This document shows positions 41,921 through 51,163 of a DNA stretch of 64,000 bases, piece by piece (within the stretch, counting starts at the first letter, position 1; every line of letters starts with the position of its first letter). The notes under the pieces were generated by a model. It made no database searches and was not told the DNA's origin. It was given only the letters and a program-made list of their open reading frames with translations. The position numbers were made by a program, and so were the translations under genes. The DNA is from JABSQH01 sp965230015 (lineage in GTDB: Bacteria; Actinomycetota; Acidimicrobiia; Acidimicrobiales; Ilumatobacteraceae), in assembly GCA_965230015.1 (NCBI GenBank), contig CBDDKF010000003.1, positions 1 to 64,000 of the forward strand. Reading direction: 5' to 3'.

Positions 41921-42955
41921 GCAGAGTAGGCAGAGCCGGCCGCTCGGGCAGCTTGAGCCCATGCAGTTCACGGTGGTCCATCGCGAGGCCTGCCAATGGG
42001 TTTGCCGATGGATCGGGGCCGGATTCCTCGACACGAACCGGTACCAGCCGGACGGTGCGGTAGCGTTTGGCCTGTTCAGCCCGCATGAGACGGTGCTGGA
42101 CGGTACGGGCCGGACGGTTCTGATCGCTACATCAGCTGCGAGAGGTGTTGCCGCAGTCCTTGATCACAGTCGTCGCCCGACCTGTGTGCCGTTCCCGAAC
42201 ACGGCCGACCGGTCATTCGAAAGACAGCCAAGCGTCAGCCGGTTCGCGAGTCAGTCCAGGTCGGGTACGACGCCGAACCTACGCAGACACCCCAACGGTG
42301 ATCGAGGCCCACGCACGCCCGGTGCACCCGCCAACAGCCTCCCTGGCTCCTCTCTGTCAACCCGGGTGGGTTCGGGGTGGCAGAGAGGGACGTCTGCGCG
42401 CCGTGAGGCCGGCCGCGTGATCAGCTCGAACCCTTGTGCTGATGCTTTGATGAGGCCACACCCCGAACCCGTGGTCGAGGCTAGACGGCGGCCGGTCGCC
42501 GGCTGTCGAGGTCGACCGTTGACGCGAGCCGTGTCGTGGGACCTGTAGTTGGCGTCGCGAGTCGCGGGTCAGCGCGGCCACTCGGTGTCTTGGGCACGTT
42601 GTTCGGATCGGTCGACGACTTGGAGCTGGCGCCACACGGCGTCGGAGATCCGTCGTTTCACGACGCGGTCGCCTCTTTCTTCGTCTTGCCCTCGTCGAGC
42701 TTCTTCAAGAACAGCTTCCGGCCGGGGTGTCCTCGTCGACGGCGACGAGGCGCTGCGGGATCGAGCGGCCGATGCCGTTCTTTTCCCTTCTATCACTCGA
42801 AGGCGATTTGACGAGTCGGGCCCGGCAGTCGATCGTCCGTGCCGTGCCATACTGCGGGCTCACGAGGCCCGTGCCCAGCACGAACGTTTGACTTCTGTGT
42901 TCGCCAACTCCGAATAGCGCGCCGATGTCGACCTACTATTCGGTGTGGAGCGGAC
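41921..42955. other. 1-kb stretch without a well-supported gene
   Basis: A short frame starting at 41961 plus (MQFTVVHREACQWVC onward, about 60 plausible residues before running into composition-driven sequence) may be a decayed gene. A minus-strand alternative at 41871-42086 is equally unproven. 42569-42917 has Arg-rich frames on both strands with no recognisable family. The last 100 bp is the promoter region of the LysR gene and is AT-richer. Confidence 0.35.
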
Positions 42956-43852
42956 ATGAACGTGAGGAGTGCTCAAGTCTTCGTCGCTGTGGCCGAGGAG
43001 TTGAGCTTTTCGAGAGCTGCAGCGCGGTTGCCAATCAGCGCCCCGCATGTGAGTGAGATCATCAAGAAGCTCGAACGCGAAGTCGGACACGTTCTGTTCG
43101 ACCGCACCCCGAGGTCGGTTGAGCTGACTCGTACTGCCGAAGCTTTGCTGCCGTCGGCGCGTGCGCTGCTCGCCGCCCACGGCGAGCTCGAACACCGCAT
43201 TCTCGATCTGCGACGCAAGGAGTACTTCGTCTTCGGTCGCTTCTATGGGTTCGGCAGCTCGATTGTCAACGACATTGCCAACGAGATGGAGCGCTTGAAC
43301 GAAACGATTTCGGTCGACGTCCACCTGTACGACTGGACCGACCCTTCATGCGGCCTTCGGACCGGCGACAGTGACGCCGCAATCCTCGTCGGCCCAACGG
43401 AGATCGACGATGCTCTGACCAGGATCCCGATTGGCGTTCAGCGACGCTTTGCGGTCGTCCCGTTCGATGCTGAGGTGGTTCCGTGCCCAAACGGCACCAT
43501 CTCGCTCGACGATGTCGACCGAATCGGTTGGGTCCCGGTCCCCATTCATGATGAAGTGTGGAACGCCGCTTGGCGACTGCACGAGTTCCGCGACGGGGCT
43601 CCCCGCCTCATTGGCCTTGAGCAAGAGCGCATCGAAGGCATGATCGAGGCGATCCAGGCTGGAACCGGAGCCACCGTCACGATCGAGGTGTTCGCGGGTC
43701 TCTATACGCCGGACGGAACAAGGTCTTACCCCGTACGCGATGTCCCGCCGCTGCCAGTCGACGTCGCCTTCCCAGGAAATGCGACTACGTCGCGATTCTC
43801 CGACCTGGTCGCTGCGCTTCGACAAACGGGACGGCCGGTGACGCCCCGCTGA
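42956..43852 (+). CDS. LysR-family transcriptional regulator (paralogue 2)
   Basis: 298 residues from ATG 42956, the same length as the regulator at 30685-31581 and an obvious paralogue. HTH: VFVAVAEELSFSRAAARL, ISAPHVSEIIKKLEREVG, VLFDRTPRSVELT. The effector domain keeps GLRTGDSDAAILVGPTEIDD and LPVDVAFPGNATTSRFSDL. The upstream 80 bp lacks a clear operator but is AT-richer. Divergence is greatest in the ligand-binding segment, so the two probably sense different ligands or compete for the same sites. Confidence 0.9.
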   Translation: MNVRSAQVFVAVAEELSFSRAAARLPISAPHVSEIIKKLEREVGHVLFDRTPRSVELTRTAEALLPSARALLAAHGELEHRILDLRRKEYFVFGRFYGFGSSIVNDIANEMERLNETISVDVHLYDWTDPSCGLRTGDSDAAILVGPTEIDDALTRIPIGVQRRFAVVPFDAEVVPCPNGTISLDDVDRIGWVPVPIHDEVWNAAWRLHEFRDGAPRLIGLEQERIEGMIEAIQAGTGATVTIEVFAGLYTPDGTRSYPVRDVPPLPVDVAFPGNATTSRFSDLVAALRQTGRPVTPR

Positions 43853-44137
43853 GTAGAACGCCGGCATTCGACCGCCCCGTCTATGAGCTATCACGGAAAC
43901 CGACATGGTGTCGGGGTCGTCCGGCCGATATCCAGTGATCGCTGAACGCGACTCTCAGTGATCGCCTACAGGGCAAGCCAATGAGTTAATTCGGCGAGTG
44001 AGTAGGGCGACGGGAACTCAGATGCCTGCCACGGTGCCCGACCGTGCTGGGCAGGACACAACGCATATCAGCGCGGACGGGACGGCCCTCACCCCGCTCG
44101 ATGGCGGCACCTGCCGAGCGGGTGGACCCGAGCGATG

Positions 44138-44351
44138 TCAGCCGGCTTCGACGACGGCGCCGTAGCGATGCTGTGCCGCCTGCCCTGAGGTGCCGAGGAG
44201 TTCGCCGATGCGTTGCCACGAGACGTTCTTCGCTCGGGCTGCGGTGACGGCGTCGACATCTGTCGTTCACTTCGGGCTCGGGTGAGCGCGGCGCGTTCGA
44301 GAAGGTATTCCTCGACTGGACGGTCGTCGGACGGGTCGGGTTCGGGGTCCG
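44138..44351 (-). pseudogene. frameshifted duplicate of the antitoxin gene at 46532
   Basis: DDRPVEEYLLERAALTRARSE matches the 46532-46804 protein (DERPVEEYLLERAALARARSE), then the frame breaks. In the other frame the match continues: DAVTAARAKNVSWQRIGEL and AAQHRYGAVVEAG, ending at a stop at 44138. The intact copy has CAGATCGTCGA where this one has CAGATGTCGA, so a single lost base explains the break. The 5' end diverges around 44351 and has no usable start. No toxin gene accompanies it. Confidence 0.75.
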
Positions 44352-44539
44352 CTGTACCTCGGTGCCAGTGCATCGGCCGCTCATCACAACGACTCAAGTC
44401 TCATACGCGCACACGACAAGCTCACACACCCCACGCCAAGACCACTCGGTATCACCGCATCGGGGGTCATGATCAAGGTGCCCGATGTCGGCACCGTTGC
44501 GCCGAGCCTGTTGCACGAGTTTCGGTCGGCTCGACGCCC

Positions 44540-45028
44540 TCACGTTTGGCGCTCGCCTCCGACCGAGAGCCCTTCAGCAAAGTCAACGAGCTTCATGAAG
44601 TGCTCTTTGGCCAGCCCGATCGACGGCATCGGCCGGACCAGCAGAGTAGCGGCGGAACGATTTGCCGCCCATTGGTCGGCGTCTGCGAAGAGTCGATCGT
44701 CAGCCCATGCACAGGGACGCTCGCCCGCGAACTCGGCAATCGCAGCGAGCTTCCAGGTGTCGCCCGAGCGGTGGGGACCGAAGGCGACGACAGGAAGCTC
44801 AGGGAGCCCCAGAGCCGGGCCGATGGTTCGATTCGCATCAGACTCCCATGTCGTTGCCCACACGATGTCGAATCGCTCGAGTAGCGAGGCGAGCCATTCG
44901 CCATGCATGGGCGACCAGATCACTCGTGCACCATCGATGAGCGAGACCTCATAGCCGGGAGGGGCGGAGTCTCTGACTGGGCTCAGCACACCGTCCACGT
45001 CGAGGAACAGAACAGGCAGCTCCGTCAT
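44540..45028 (-). CDS. HAD-superfamily protein (Swiss-army-knife RNA-repair HAD type)
   Basis: 162 residues from ATG 45028. The catalytic DxD motif is LFLDVDGVLSPVRD near residue 10. VIWSPMHGEWLASLLERF, IVWATTWESDANRTIGP and AWADDRLFADADQWAA follow the small HAD family that I recall as linked to RNA-repair proteins; it also resembles many stand-alone actinobacterial HADs. The ISL3 copy 2 is inserted 18 bp upstream of the start codon, so the native promoter is displaced. The frame is open into the IS, so a longer fused product is possible. Confidence 0.72.
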   Translation of the reverse strand: MTELPVLFLDVDGVLSPVRDSAPPGYEVSLIDGARVIWSPMHGEWLASLLERFDIVWATTWESDANRTIGPALGLPELPVVAFGPHRSGDTWKLAAIAEFAGERPCAWADDRLFADADQWAANRSAATLLVRPMPSIGLAKEHFMKLVDFAEGLSVGGERQT

Positions 45029-45046
45029 CGGCACGCGCACATAATG

Positions 45047-46456
45047 CGCTCTTCTGCTGGATCTGTGGGTCAGGTTCGGCCTGGTAGGGCAGGCGGGTGG
45101 CTGCCGAGCGCGAGCAGTGCGAGGGCGATGAGGGGTTCGGGTCCGTGGAAGCCGAACGCGATCCGGGTGAGGAGTCGGATCTTGGTGTTGGTGGACTCGA
45201 TCAGTGCATTGGACAGCCGCGAGTCGAGGGCGTGATCGATCGCCTCGCGGTGTTTCACGATCTTGCGAGCGAGGTCGACGAAGGCCGGCATGCGCGACCG
45301 CCGGGCCCATGACAGCCACCGGTCGAGGGCGTGTTTGCCGGCGTCGCCCTTGGCGGCGAAAACGAAGCGCAGTCCTTCTTTGAGCAGGTAGGCGCGGTGG
45401 AGTCGGGGGTCGATCTTGGCGATCCAGTCGAGCTGGGCGCGCTGGTTCTCGGTGAGATCACCGGGGTTCTTCCAGAGCGCGTAGCGCGCTCGTGCGATGC
45501 CGAGCGACGTGCCTGTCGCTCGTCCCCGCTGGGAGGTGGTGTTGGGGATCTTGCTGCGCCCGGATGCCTGGTTCCAGGCTCGGCGGCGTTCGACATCGAG
45601 CGCTTCGATCGCCCACGCGACGACATGGAACGGATCCGCACACCGCTGCGCATTCGGGGCGCGTTTCGCGACGACCCGGGCGATCCAGCCCGCCATATCA
45701 GCCGATACGTGGGTCAACTCGGCGGCGCGTTCGTCGCCGAGCTCATCGAAGAACACCTCCAAGTCGGCGTCGGTGCGACCCGGGCCGGCCCACACCAGAT
45801 GCCCGGTGTCGTGATCGACCACGACGATCAGGTAGCGGTGCCCGCGTTTGTATGAGATCTCATCGATCCCGATCCGGCACAACCCTGCGAGCCGATCGAC
45901 ACGTTGCTCGACGTCATTGTTGACTCGGGTGACGATCGCACCAACGGTGCGCCACGCCACCCGCAACAACTCACACGTCGCAGACTTCGAGGTGCGCACC
46001 GCCAGCCACGCCGCCAGGTCGTCGAAGTCGCGGGTGTGGCCGACACCATGACGAGCCCACGGCACCGCCACCACCGTCGGACCGTGCGTGCGACAGCGAA
46101 CCCGTGGCGCGTCGGCCTCGATGAACACCTTCGTCGTGCCCGCATCCAATGCCCGCCACCGGCGGCGACCGTCGCCGTGGTCGTATCGAGGCGCTCGACG
46201 ATGACAGCGGCCACAGCGGCTTCGAGCCTTGGCGTTGGGGCGCACCGACACCACGATCGAGCCGTCGGTGTCATCGACGCGGACCCCCTCCACGACCGTG
46301 CGCGCCAACCCGCACGCCCGCTCCCATACCTTGGTGTTCAGCACCCCGTCTGCCTTCCTGTTCGTTTCGAGCCTTCGACAGCGCGAAACCTAGGAATCAG
46401 GCGGGGTGCACCCGCGGATAGGCCCTCAACTCACCCACGGACACGACAGAAGAGCG
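45047..46456 (-). mobile_element. ISL3-family insertion sequence, copy 2 (inverted, 1410 bp)
   Basis: Ends CGCTCTTCTG as in copy 1. The target ACATAATG is duplicated at 45039-45046 and 46457-46464. The same 8-mer is the target of copy 3, although the wider flanks differ, so this shows target preference. It lies between the HAD gene and the toxin-antitoxin-like pair. Together with copy 3 in opposite orientation it bounds 6.2 kb that could invert by homologous recombination. Confidence 0.95.
45070..46344 (-). CDS. ISL3-family transposase (copy 2)
   Basis: 424 residues from GTG 46344, identical to the transposases at 10086 and 52737, with zinc-binding N-terminus (SRCGRCHRRAPRYDHGDG) and DDE core (IGIDEISYKRGHRYL, VSADMAGWI, LIESTNTKIRLL). 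Intact and presumably active. Confidence 0.95.
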   Translation of the reverse strand: MLNTKVWERACGLARTVVEGVRVDDTDGSIVVSVRPNAKARSRCGRCHRRAPRYDHGDGRRRWRALDAGTTKVFIEADAPRVRCRTHGPTVVAVPWARHGVGHTRDFDDLAAWLAVRTSKSATCELLRVAWRTVGAIVTRVNNDVEQRVDRLAGLCRIGIDEISYKRGHRYLIVVVDHDTGHLVWAGPGRTDADLEVFFDELGDERAAELTHVSADMAGWIARVVAKRAPNAQRCADPFHVVAWAIEALDVERRRAWNQASGRSKIPNTTSQRGRATGTSLGIARARYALWKNPGDLTENQRAQLDWIAKIDPRLHRAYLLKEGLRFVFAAKGDAGKHALDRWLSWARRSRMPAFVDLARKIVKHREAIDHALDSRLSNALIESTNTKIRLLTRIAFGFHGPEPLIALALLALGSHPPALPGRT

Positions 46457-46531
46457 ACATAATGCCAGCCCGCTGCCACCTACCAACCCGCTCGCAAACG
46501 GCACCTCGCGCTCGGGTTCACCCGAGCGATA

Positions 46532-46804
46532 TCAGCCGGTTTCGACGACAACGCCGTAGCGCTGTTGGGCGGCTTGGGCTGATGTGCCGAGGAGGTCGCC
46601 GATGCGCTGCCATGGGACGTTCTTGGCGCGGGCGGCGGTGATCGCATCGACGATCTGTTGTTCGCTGCGAGCCCGGGCCAGCGCGGCTCGTTCGAGTAGG
46701 TACTCCTCGACGGGGCGCTCGTCGGCGGGGTCGGGTTCGTAGTCCTCGAAGCGCTTTGCGAGTTCGTCGGCGTGGTCGAGGATCTCTTGAATCGAACGAG
46801 GCAT
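46532..46804 (-). CDS. putative antitoxin with C-terminal helix-turn-helix
   Basis: 90 residues. An N-terminal acidic helical half (IQEILDHADELAKRFEDYE, EEYLLERAALARARSEQQI) is followed by ITAARAKNVPWQRIGDLLGTSAQAAQQRY, a clear helix-turn-helix. Its ATG overlaps the upstream gene's stop by 4 nt, so both proteins are made from one message. The combination of a DNA-binding acidic partner and a short coupled protein fits a type II toxin-antitoxin module that represses itself. A broken duplicate lies at 44138-44351. Confidence 0.65.
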   Translation of the reverse strand: MPRSIQEILDHADELAKRFEDYEPDPADERPVEEYLLERAALARARSEQQIVDAITAARAKNVPWQRIGDLLGTSAQAAQQRYGVVVETG

Positions 46805-47028
46805 CAGGTCTCCAGGAACTTGGGTCGGGCGGCCATTGCGTGAACGATGAACTCAACGCCCTCAGCGGTTGCGACGCCGATCTCGAGCATCCGACCAGCG
46901 GTGTCGGCGCCGATGAGCATGTCGAGATCGTCGAGGTCGAACACTCGGATCGGGTGTCGGTAGGCGTGGAGCATGTCGTCGTCTTGGATCCCGTGTCGGC
47001 GTGCGCTCGCCACGATCACAGGATCCAC
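46804..47028 (-). CDS. putative toxin (DUF4258/BrnT-like, 74 aa)
   Basis: MDPVIVASARRHGIQDDDM, HAYRHPIRVFDLDDLDMLIGAD and GRMLEIGVATAEGVEFIVHAMAARPKFL have the strand-helix order and the terminal H-A-M-x-A-R motif of small RelE-like/BrnT-like or DUF4258 proteins, many of which are RNases. It precedes the HTH protein with a 4-nt overlap. Toxin order (toxin first) is less usual but known. Activity is inferred. Confidence 0.6.
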   Translation of the reverse strand: MDPVIVASARRHGIQDDDMLHAYRHPIRVFDLDDLDMLIGADTAGRMLEIGVATAEGVEFIVHAMAARPKFLET

Positions 47029-47106
47029 AACATCAACTTACCTTGATGACGTGCTCTCGGAGTGGTCGGCTGGATGACCTCATCCATCTACGAGAGGAGC
47101 ACCGCT

Positions 47107-48056
47107 GTGCACACGACCACCATCATCCGACCCAGGACGGCTGCTGATTCGTTCGGCGAACTCGTTCACATCGACGCCGATGCCGACGGCCAACGATTGA
47201 ACCGTGCGATAGCGGGCTTCCTAGCCGGCTATTCCGGCCAAACGATGACGGCGTACCGCGTCGATCTGAAGAAGTTCATCGCCTGGCTCGACCAGAGAGA
47301 CATCGCCGTGTTCGATGCCGAGCGCGCTCACATCGAGCTGTACGCCCGCTGGTCCGAAACCCAAGGGCTCGCACCCGCGACCATTGGTCGGCGCTTGTCG
47401 ACGATCTGCGGGTTCTACACCTACTCGCCGAAGAACGTCTCTTTGACAGGAACCCTGCAGCTCATGTTCGCCGACCGAAGCAGAACTACGAATCGAGCAC
47501 GCTCGGCTTGGACCGCAACGAACTCGGCGGGTTCCTCGTCCAGGCCGGTCTGTGCGGCGGACGCGATCACGCGCTGGCCTGTCTGCTGGCGTTGAACGGG
47601 CTGCGCATCTCCGAGGCCCTCGGCGCCGACATCGACGACCTCGATCAGAACCGCGGACACCGGACGCTGTTCGTCCACCGCAAGGGCGGCAAGACCGTCA
47701 CCATTCCACTCGCGCCGCGCACTGCTCGGGCGCTCGATCTGTACATCGGCGAGCGAGTCGAGGGGCCGATCTTCATGAACCATGACATGACCAGGCGTCT
47801 CGACCGCCACGCCGCGACTCGCATTGTGAAGCGGTTGGCGAAGGCCGCCGGGATCGACAAGCGGATCTCTCCGCACTCCCTGCGGCACAGCTTCATCACC
47901 GCCGCCCTCGATGCCGGTGTCCCGCTCCGAGATGTCCAAGAGGCTGCATCGCACGCCGATCCGAGAACGACGATGCGCTACGACCGCGGACGAGGCTCTC
48001 TCGACCGCCACGCCACCTACATCGTCGCCACCTTCGTCGCTGGCGCGAGCCGCTGA
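47107..48056 (+). pseudogene. tyrosine recombinase (XerD-like) with a single-base frameshift
   Basis: GTG 47107 follows AGAGGAG. The N-terminal core-binding domain is normal (AIAGFLAGYSGQTMTAYRVDL, FDAERAHIELYARWSETQG, ATIGRRLSTICGFYTY) until about 47422. The remainder is in another frame: AEERLFDRNPAAHVRRP, LALNGLRISEALG with catalytic Arg, HSLRHSFITAALDAG with H-x-x-R, and ASHADPRTTMRYDRGR with His and Tyr. Restoring one C (TACCTCGCC for TACTCGCC) rejoins a full-length protein of about 316 residues with every catalytic residue. It is therefore either a very recent inactivation or a sequencing error. Confidence 0.85.
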
Positions 48057-48153
48057 CTACATACGGCGATACCGCGCGCCTCAACGCGCCCGCAGGTGCC
48101 GGATACAGGACGGCTGTGAGCGCCTTCGGTGCCGCGCAATACCGGACGGTTCG

Positions 48154-49082
48154 TTACGCCGCGATCGCCCGGTCGAGCGCTTCGCTGAGCTCGGTCAGAT
48201 CCCAGAGGCTGTCGAGCCGCTCGACGATCGTGCCGGTTCCGTCGGTGAGGAAGAGGGCAGGCTCGTAGAACATGGCGACGGCCTCGACCGCTGGTGTCGG
48301 GATCGTCCCTGCGTCGTCGACGTACACCTCGGCGTGGACGAATGTGACTGCTTCGTCGTAGTCCGGCGCGATCTCAACCAGTGCTTCGAGGGCTGGCCCG
48401 CACGTACCGGTGCGACAGAACGCTGGTGTTCCGACGAAGTACGCGACGGGTCTTCCCGTCGTCAGTGCCTCGGTCAGCGTGATCTCGTGAAACGGGCAGT
48501 CGGGCTGCAGCGTGCAGAGTTCGACGAGCCCGGCGGGGTCGTCGAACGTCGGCGTGTCGAACGGTGGGAGGGGCTGTCCAGGGATCGGAACGGCGACAGT
48601 CTCAGGCGCGACGACCTCGAAACTGGCTCCCGTCTCCGGCCCGCCATCGACGACGAGGGTGTAGAACCCCGGTGTGTCGACCACCGGTCGGAAGTCGTAG
48701 TACGGGCGGCCCGGCATGTCGCGCCGTCGCGCGAGCACGTTCTCAGCGATCAGGTTGCCGTCGAGATCGACCACGGTCGCGTTGAGCTGCTCCGGGCCGT
48801 CTCGGATCACCTGAGCCGCCCCGGTGGCAGGCTCATCGGCAATCGCAGCTCACCAGGCACCTGCAGGCCCTGTGGGAACAGCTGGAACAGCGTGAAGTTG
48901 TCACCATCAACCCAGTCGCTGGCCAGCCCGCTGACGGCGTCGTCATCGTTGCCAGAGTTGGAGCACGCAACGAGGAGTCCGCTGGCCAGCGCCCCGACGA
49001 TCAGCTGCCGACGGCCGAAACGAACCGACTCGGGAACACCGCGAGGGTCGATCGGTGAGGGGATTCGGGTCTGGGCGGTCAT
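48154..49082 (-). pseudogene. thioredoxin-like lipoprotein split by a frameshift
   Basis: The 5' frame starts at ATG 49082 with a signal containing twin Arg and a lipobox (FGRRQLIVGALASGLLVAC) and runs to LQVPGELRLPMSLPPG, where it stops at 48807. The 3' frame (48154-48810) carries the rest: VIRDGPEQLNATVVDLDGN, PYYDFRPVVDTPGFYTLVV, then a thioredoxin-like part, VAYFVGTPAFCRTGTCGPALE with two Cys (C-x4-C), and VTFVHAEVYVD. The two frames overlap, and one small indel near 48815-48830 would join them into about 310 residues. The protein would be an envelope redox protein. It is divergent from the TlpA-like gene at 49338. Confidence 0.7.
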
Positions 49083-49337
49083 GATCGGCGACGAGCATCC
49101 ACCGGTCATTGCCGTTCGGCAGCGGCGTGGGATCGTTGCACGGCATGACGGCGAGGAGACGTCGTAGCTGCTTTGACGATACCGCCGAGAGGATCGTCGG
49201 ATGGGGCTCAGGGCTGCTCGTCATCGTGTTCGCGTTCGGGTTTGGTGACCGATCACGTGGGCGAGAAGCGATCAACTCCGAGGCCGCCGTCGACACCGAG
49301 CCGGAACCATCCACCGACCGTCAGCGACCCAATCAGT

Positions 49338-49931
49338 GTGGCCACCGAACGAGTGCTCCGGTTCCGGCTAGGGCTTGCGATCGGATCACTCGCATTGGCT
49401 GCGACCCTGACCGGTGCGGTTGGTCAGATGATCACTTCCGATCATTCGGCAGAACCCGCTGACGTTTCGCGTCTCAGCGCGGACGGCGGCGGTCTCACCA
49501 ACGCCGCCGTTGCGGGACTGTCGCTCCCGCAGGTACCGCTCGTAGATGCGAGCGGTGAAGAGATCGATACCTCTGAACTCACCGGTAAACCACTGGTGAT
49601 CAACGTCTGGCACAGCCTGTGTCCACCTTGCGCGAAGGAACTGCCCGACTTCGCCGAAGTGCACAGCGAGGTCGCTGATCAGGTCAGATTCGTTGGGATC
49701 AATCCCATCGACAGCGCAGAGCGAATGCAGCGCTTTGCTGCGGATCGTGGCGTTACCTACGAACTCCTCCGAGACCCACACGCCGTGTTCATCGACGCCG
49801 TCGGTGTTGTCGCGTTCCCGGTGACGTTGTTCGTCGCTGCCGACGGCACCATCGTGGACCAGGCCGGCATCCTCGACGCCGCCGAGCTACGCCAACACAC
49901 CCGAGCACTCGTCGCCACCGGCTCCGGCTAA
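49338..49931 (+). CDS. TlpA/ResA-like membrane-anchored thioredoxin-fold protein
   Basis: 197 residues from GTG 49338. An N-terminal anchor (LGLAIGSLALAATLTGAVG) is followed by a thioredoxin fold: LPQVPLVDASGEEIDTSEL, VINVWHSLCPPCAKELPDF with the active-site C-P-P-C, FVGINPIDSAERMQRFAAD and the cis-Pro strand VVAFPVTLFVAADG. It reduces or isomerises disulfides outside the membrane. The divergent neighbour is also thioredoxin-like, so the pair may have formed one redox system. There is an open extension to 49173 without a good start. Confidence 0.82.
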   Translation: MATERVLRFRLGLAIGSLALAATLTGAVGQMITSDHSAEPADVSRLSADGGGLTNAAVAGLSLPQVPLVDASGEEIDTSELTGKPLVINVWHSLCPPCAKELPDFAEVHSEVADQVRFVGINPIDSAERMQRFAADRGVTYELLRDPHAVFIDAVGVVAFPVTLFVAADGTIVDQAGILDAAELRQHTRALVATGSG

Positions 49932-50308
49932 CGCACTGAGAGCCGACCGCAAGGGCCAAGCACGGTCGCCAAACCCTCCCACCTCGAGCAGCCGCGAGCG
50001 AAGACACGACGACCGAGGACCCCAGACCCACGTCCTCGAAGCCGTCGGCCCTGTCCACACACCAGACGGTGCGAGCTCGGCGAGGCACGCACATCAGTTG
50101 GGAGAACAACGGCGGCGCCCCGATCCACGGCCCAGCGGACAGCGTCCTCAAGGTCGGCGACGCCGACATGGAGGCTCTACGCCACGGCGTGTTCCGAGTG
50201 TCGGATGGGCGCACGCGTCAACACCAGCCGTCATCCCACCAATGCGTCGTGGGCTGCCGGATCTGAAGGCCGGGTGGGTTGGCTGGCGATCCACCGGCCC
50301 AGCGGCCG
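49932..50308. other. 377-bp stretch without a supported gene
   Basis: All frames are short and Arg/Pro-rich. No palindrome or repeat stands out. It contains the promoter region of the Ymh-like gene. Confidence 0.4.
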
Positions 50309-51163
50309 ATGCCTCATCCTCATGGCACCCTTGACAACGTGGAAGCACACAAGAAACCCGATTACCTCCGAGCGGTGAGGAGGTCCGTGGTCGAGTTCCG
50401 CGAGGACTTCCAGGCGTTCATGAAGCTCCACGTCTTCAACGACTCCCTCGCACGCGGCCTCGCGCCAGCGGTGTTCCCACGCGACGACGCCGATGTCGAC
50501 GAGATCCTCGGCGCGAGCGCGGCAGTCGACGAAGCAGCGGGCCGTGCGGCGGCAGCTCCGGGGCTCACTGGCGTCATGTTCAACGTACAAAGTGCTGGCG
50601 TGATCGACCCCATAGCGGCTTGGCACACGGTCACGAAACCGAAGCCCGTCCTGGAACCTGACGACATCGTGTCAGCGTGCAATCAGATGATCGGGCGCCT
50701 GGACGAACTGGTCCGCAAAGCAGAGGCAGAAGCACCCCCCGGCGTGGAAGCCAAGGCGATGCACCCGCTCATCTGGGGAGCCGCTAACCGCCTGTGGCGG
50801 GACGGACACTTTCGCCAGGCAGTCGCAGCCGCAGCCGAGTCACTCGTGACGCATGTCAAGAGCCGCACGCAGCGAAACGACGTAGCAGAAACCGCGCTAT
50901 GGCAGGAGACCTTCTCGGTCAATGCGCCCGAGCTGGGCAAGCCGCGCTTGCGCTGGCCCGGCGAGCCAACGAACCGAGACGTGAAGTCAATGAACGACGG
51001 ACTGCGCCTGTTCGCACCCGGCATGCAGATGACGATCCGCAACCCCGCGGCACATGAGACAAGCGACATGCTGGAGCAACACGCTCTTGAACGCCTCGCC
51101 ACGCTCAGCCTTCTGGCCCGCTGGGTAGACGAATGCGATCTGATCGAAGGTCCCAGTCTCTAG
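50309..51163 (+). CDS. Ymh/TIGR02391-family protein
   Basis: 284 residues from ATG 50309; GTG 50339 is an alternative. The C-terminal half has the family pattern HPLIWGAANRLWRDGHFRQAV, AAAESLVTHVKSRTQRND, DVKSMNDGLRLFAPGMQMTI and RNPAAHETSDML. The N-terminal half is helical (DYLRAVRRSVVEFREDFQAF). The family is widespread near restriction and phage-defence genes and is predicted to be an Abi-like or HEPN-like protein; the RNPxxH motif resembles the R-x4-6-H signature of HEPN RNases. The defence role is inferred. Confidence 0.72.
   Translation: MPHPHGTLDNVEAHKKPDYLRAVRRSVVEFREDFQAFMKLHVFNDSLARGLAPAVFPRDDADVDEILGASAAVDEAAGRAAAAPGLTGVMFNVQSAGVIDPIAAWHTVTKPKPVLEPDDIVSACNQMIGRLDELVRKAEAEAPPGVEAKAMHPLIWGAANRLWRDGHFRQAVAAAAESLVTHVKSRTQRNDVAETALWQETFSVNAPELGKPRLRWPGEPTNRDVKSMNDGLRLFAPGMQMTIRNPAAHETSDMLEQHALERLATLSLLARWVDECDLIEGPSL

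Noticed and set aside
42536..42917. possible transposase fragment
   Set aside because: Fragments such as DAVWRQLQVVD look suggestive but no family motif or terminal repeat could be found.
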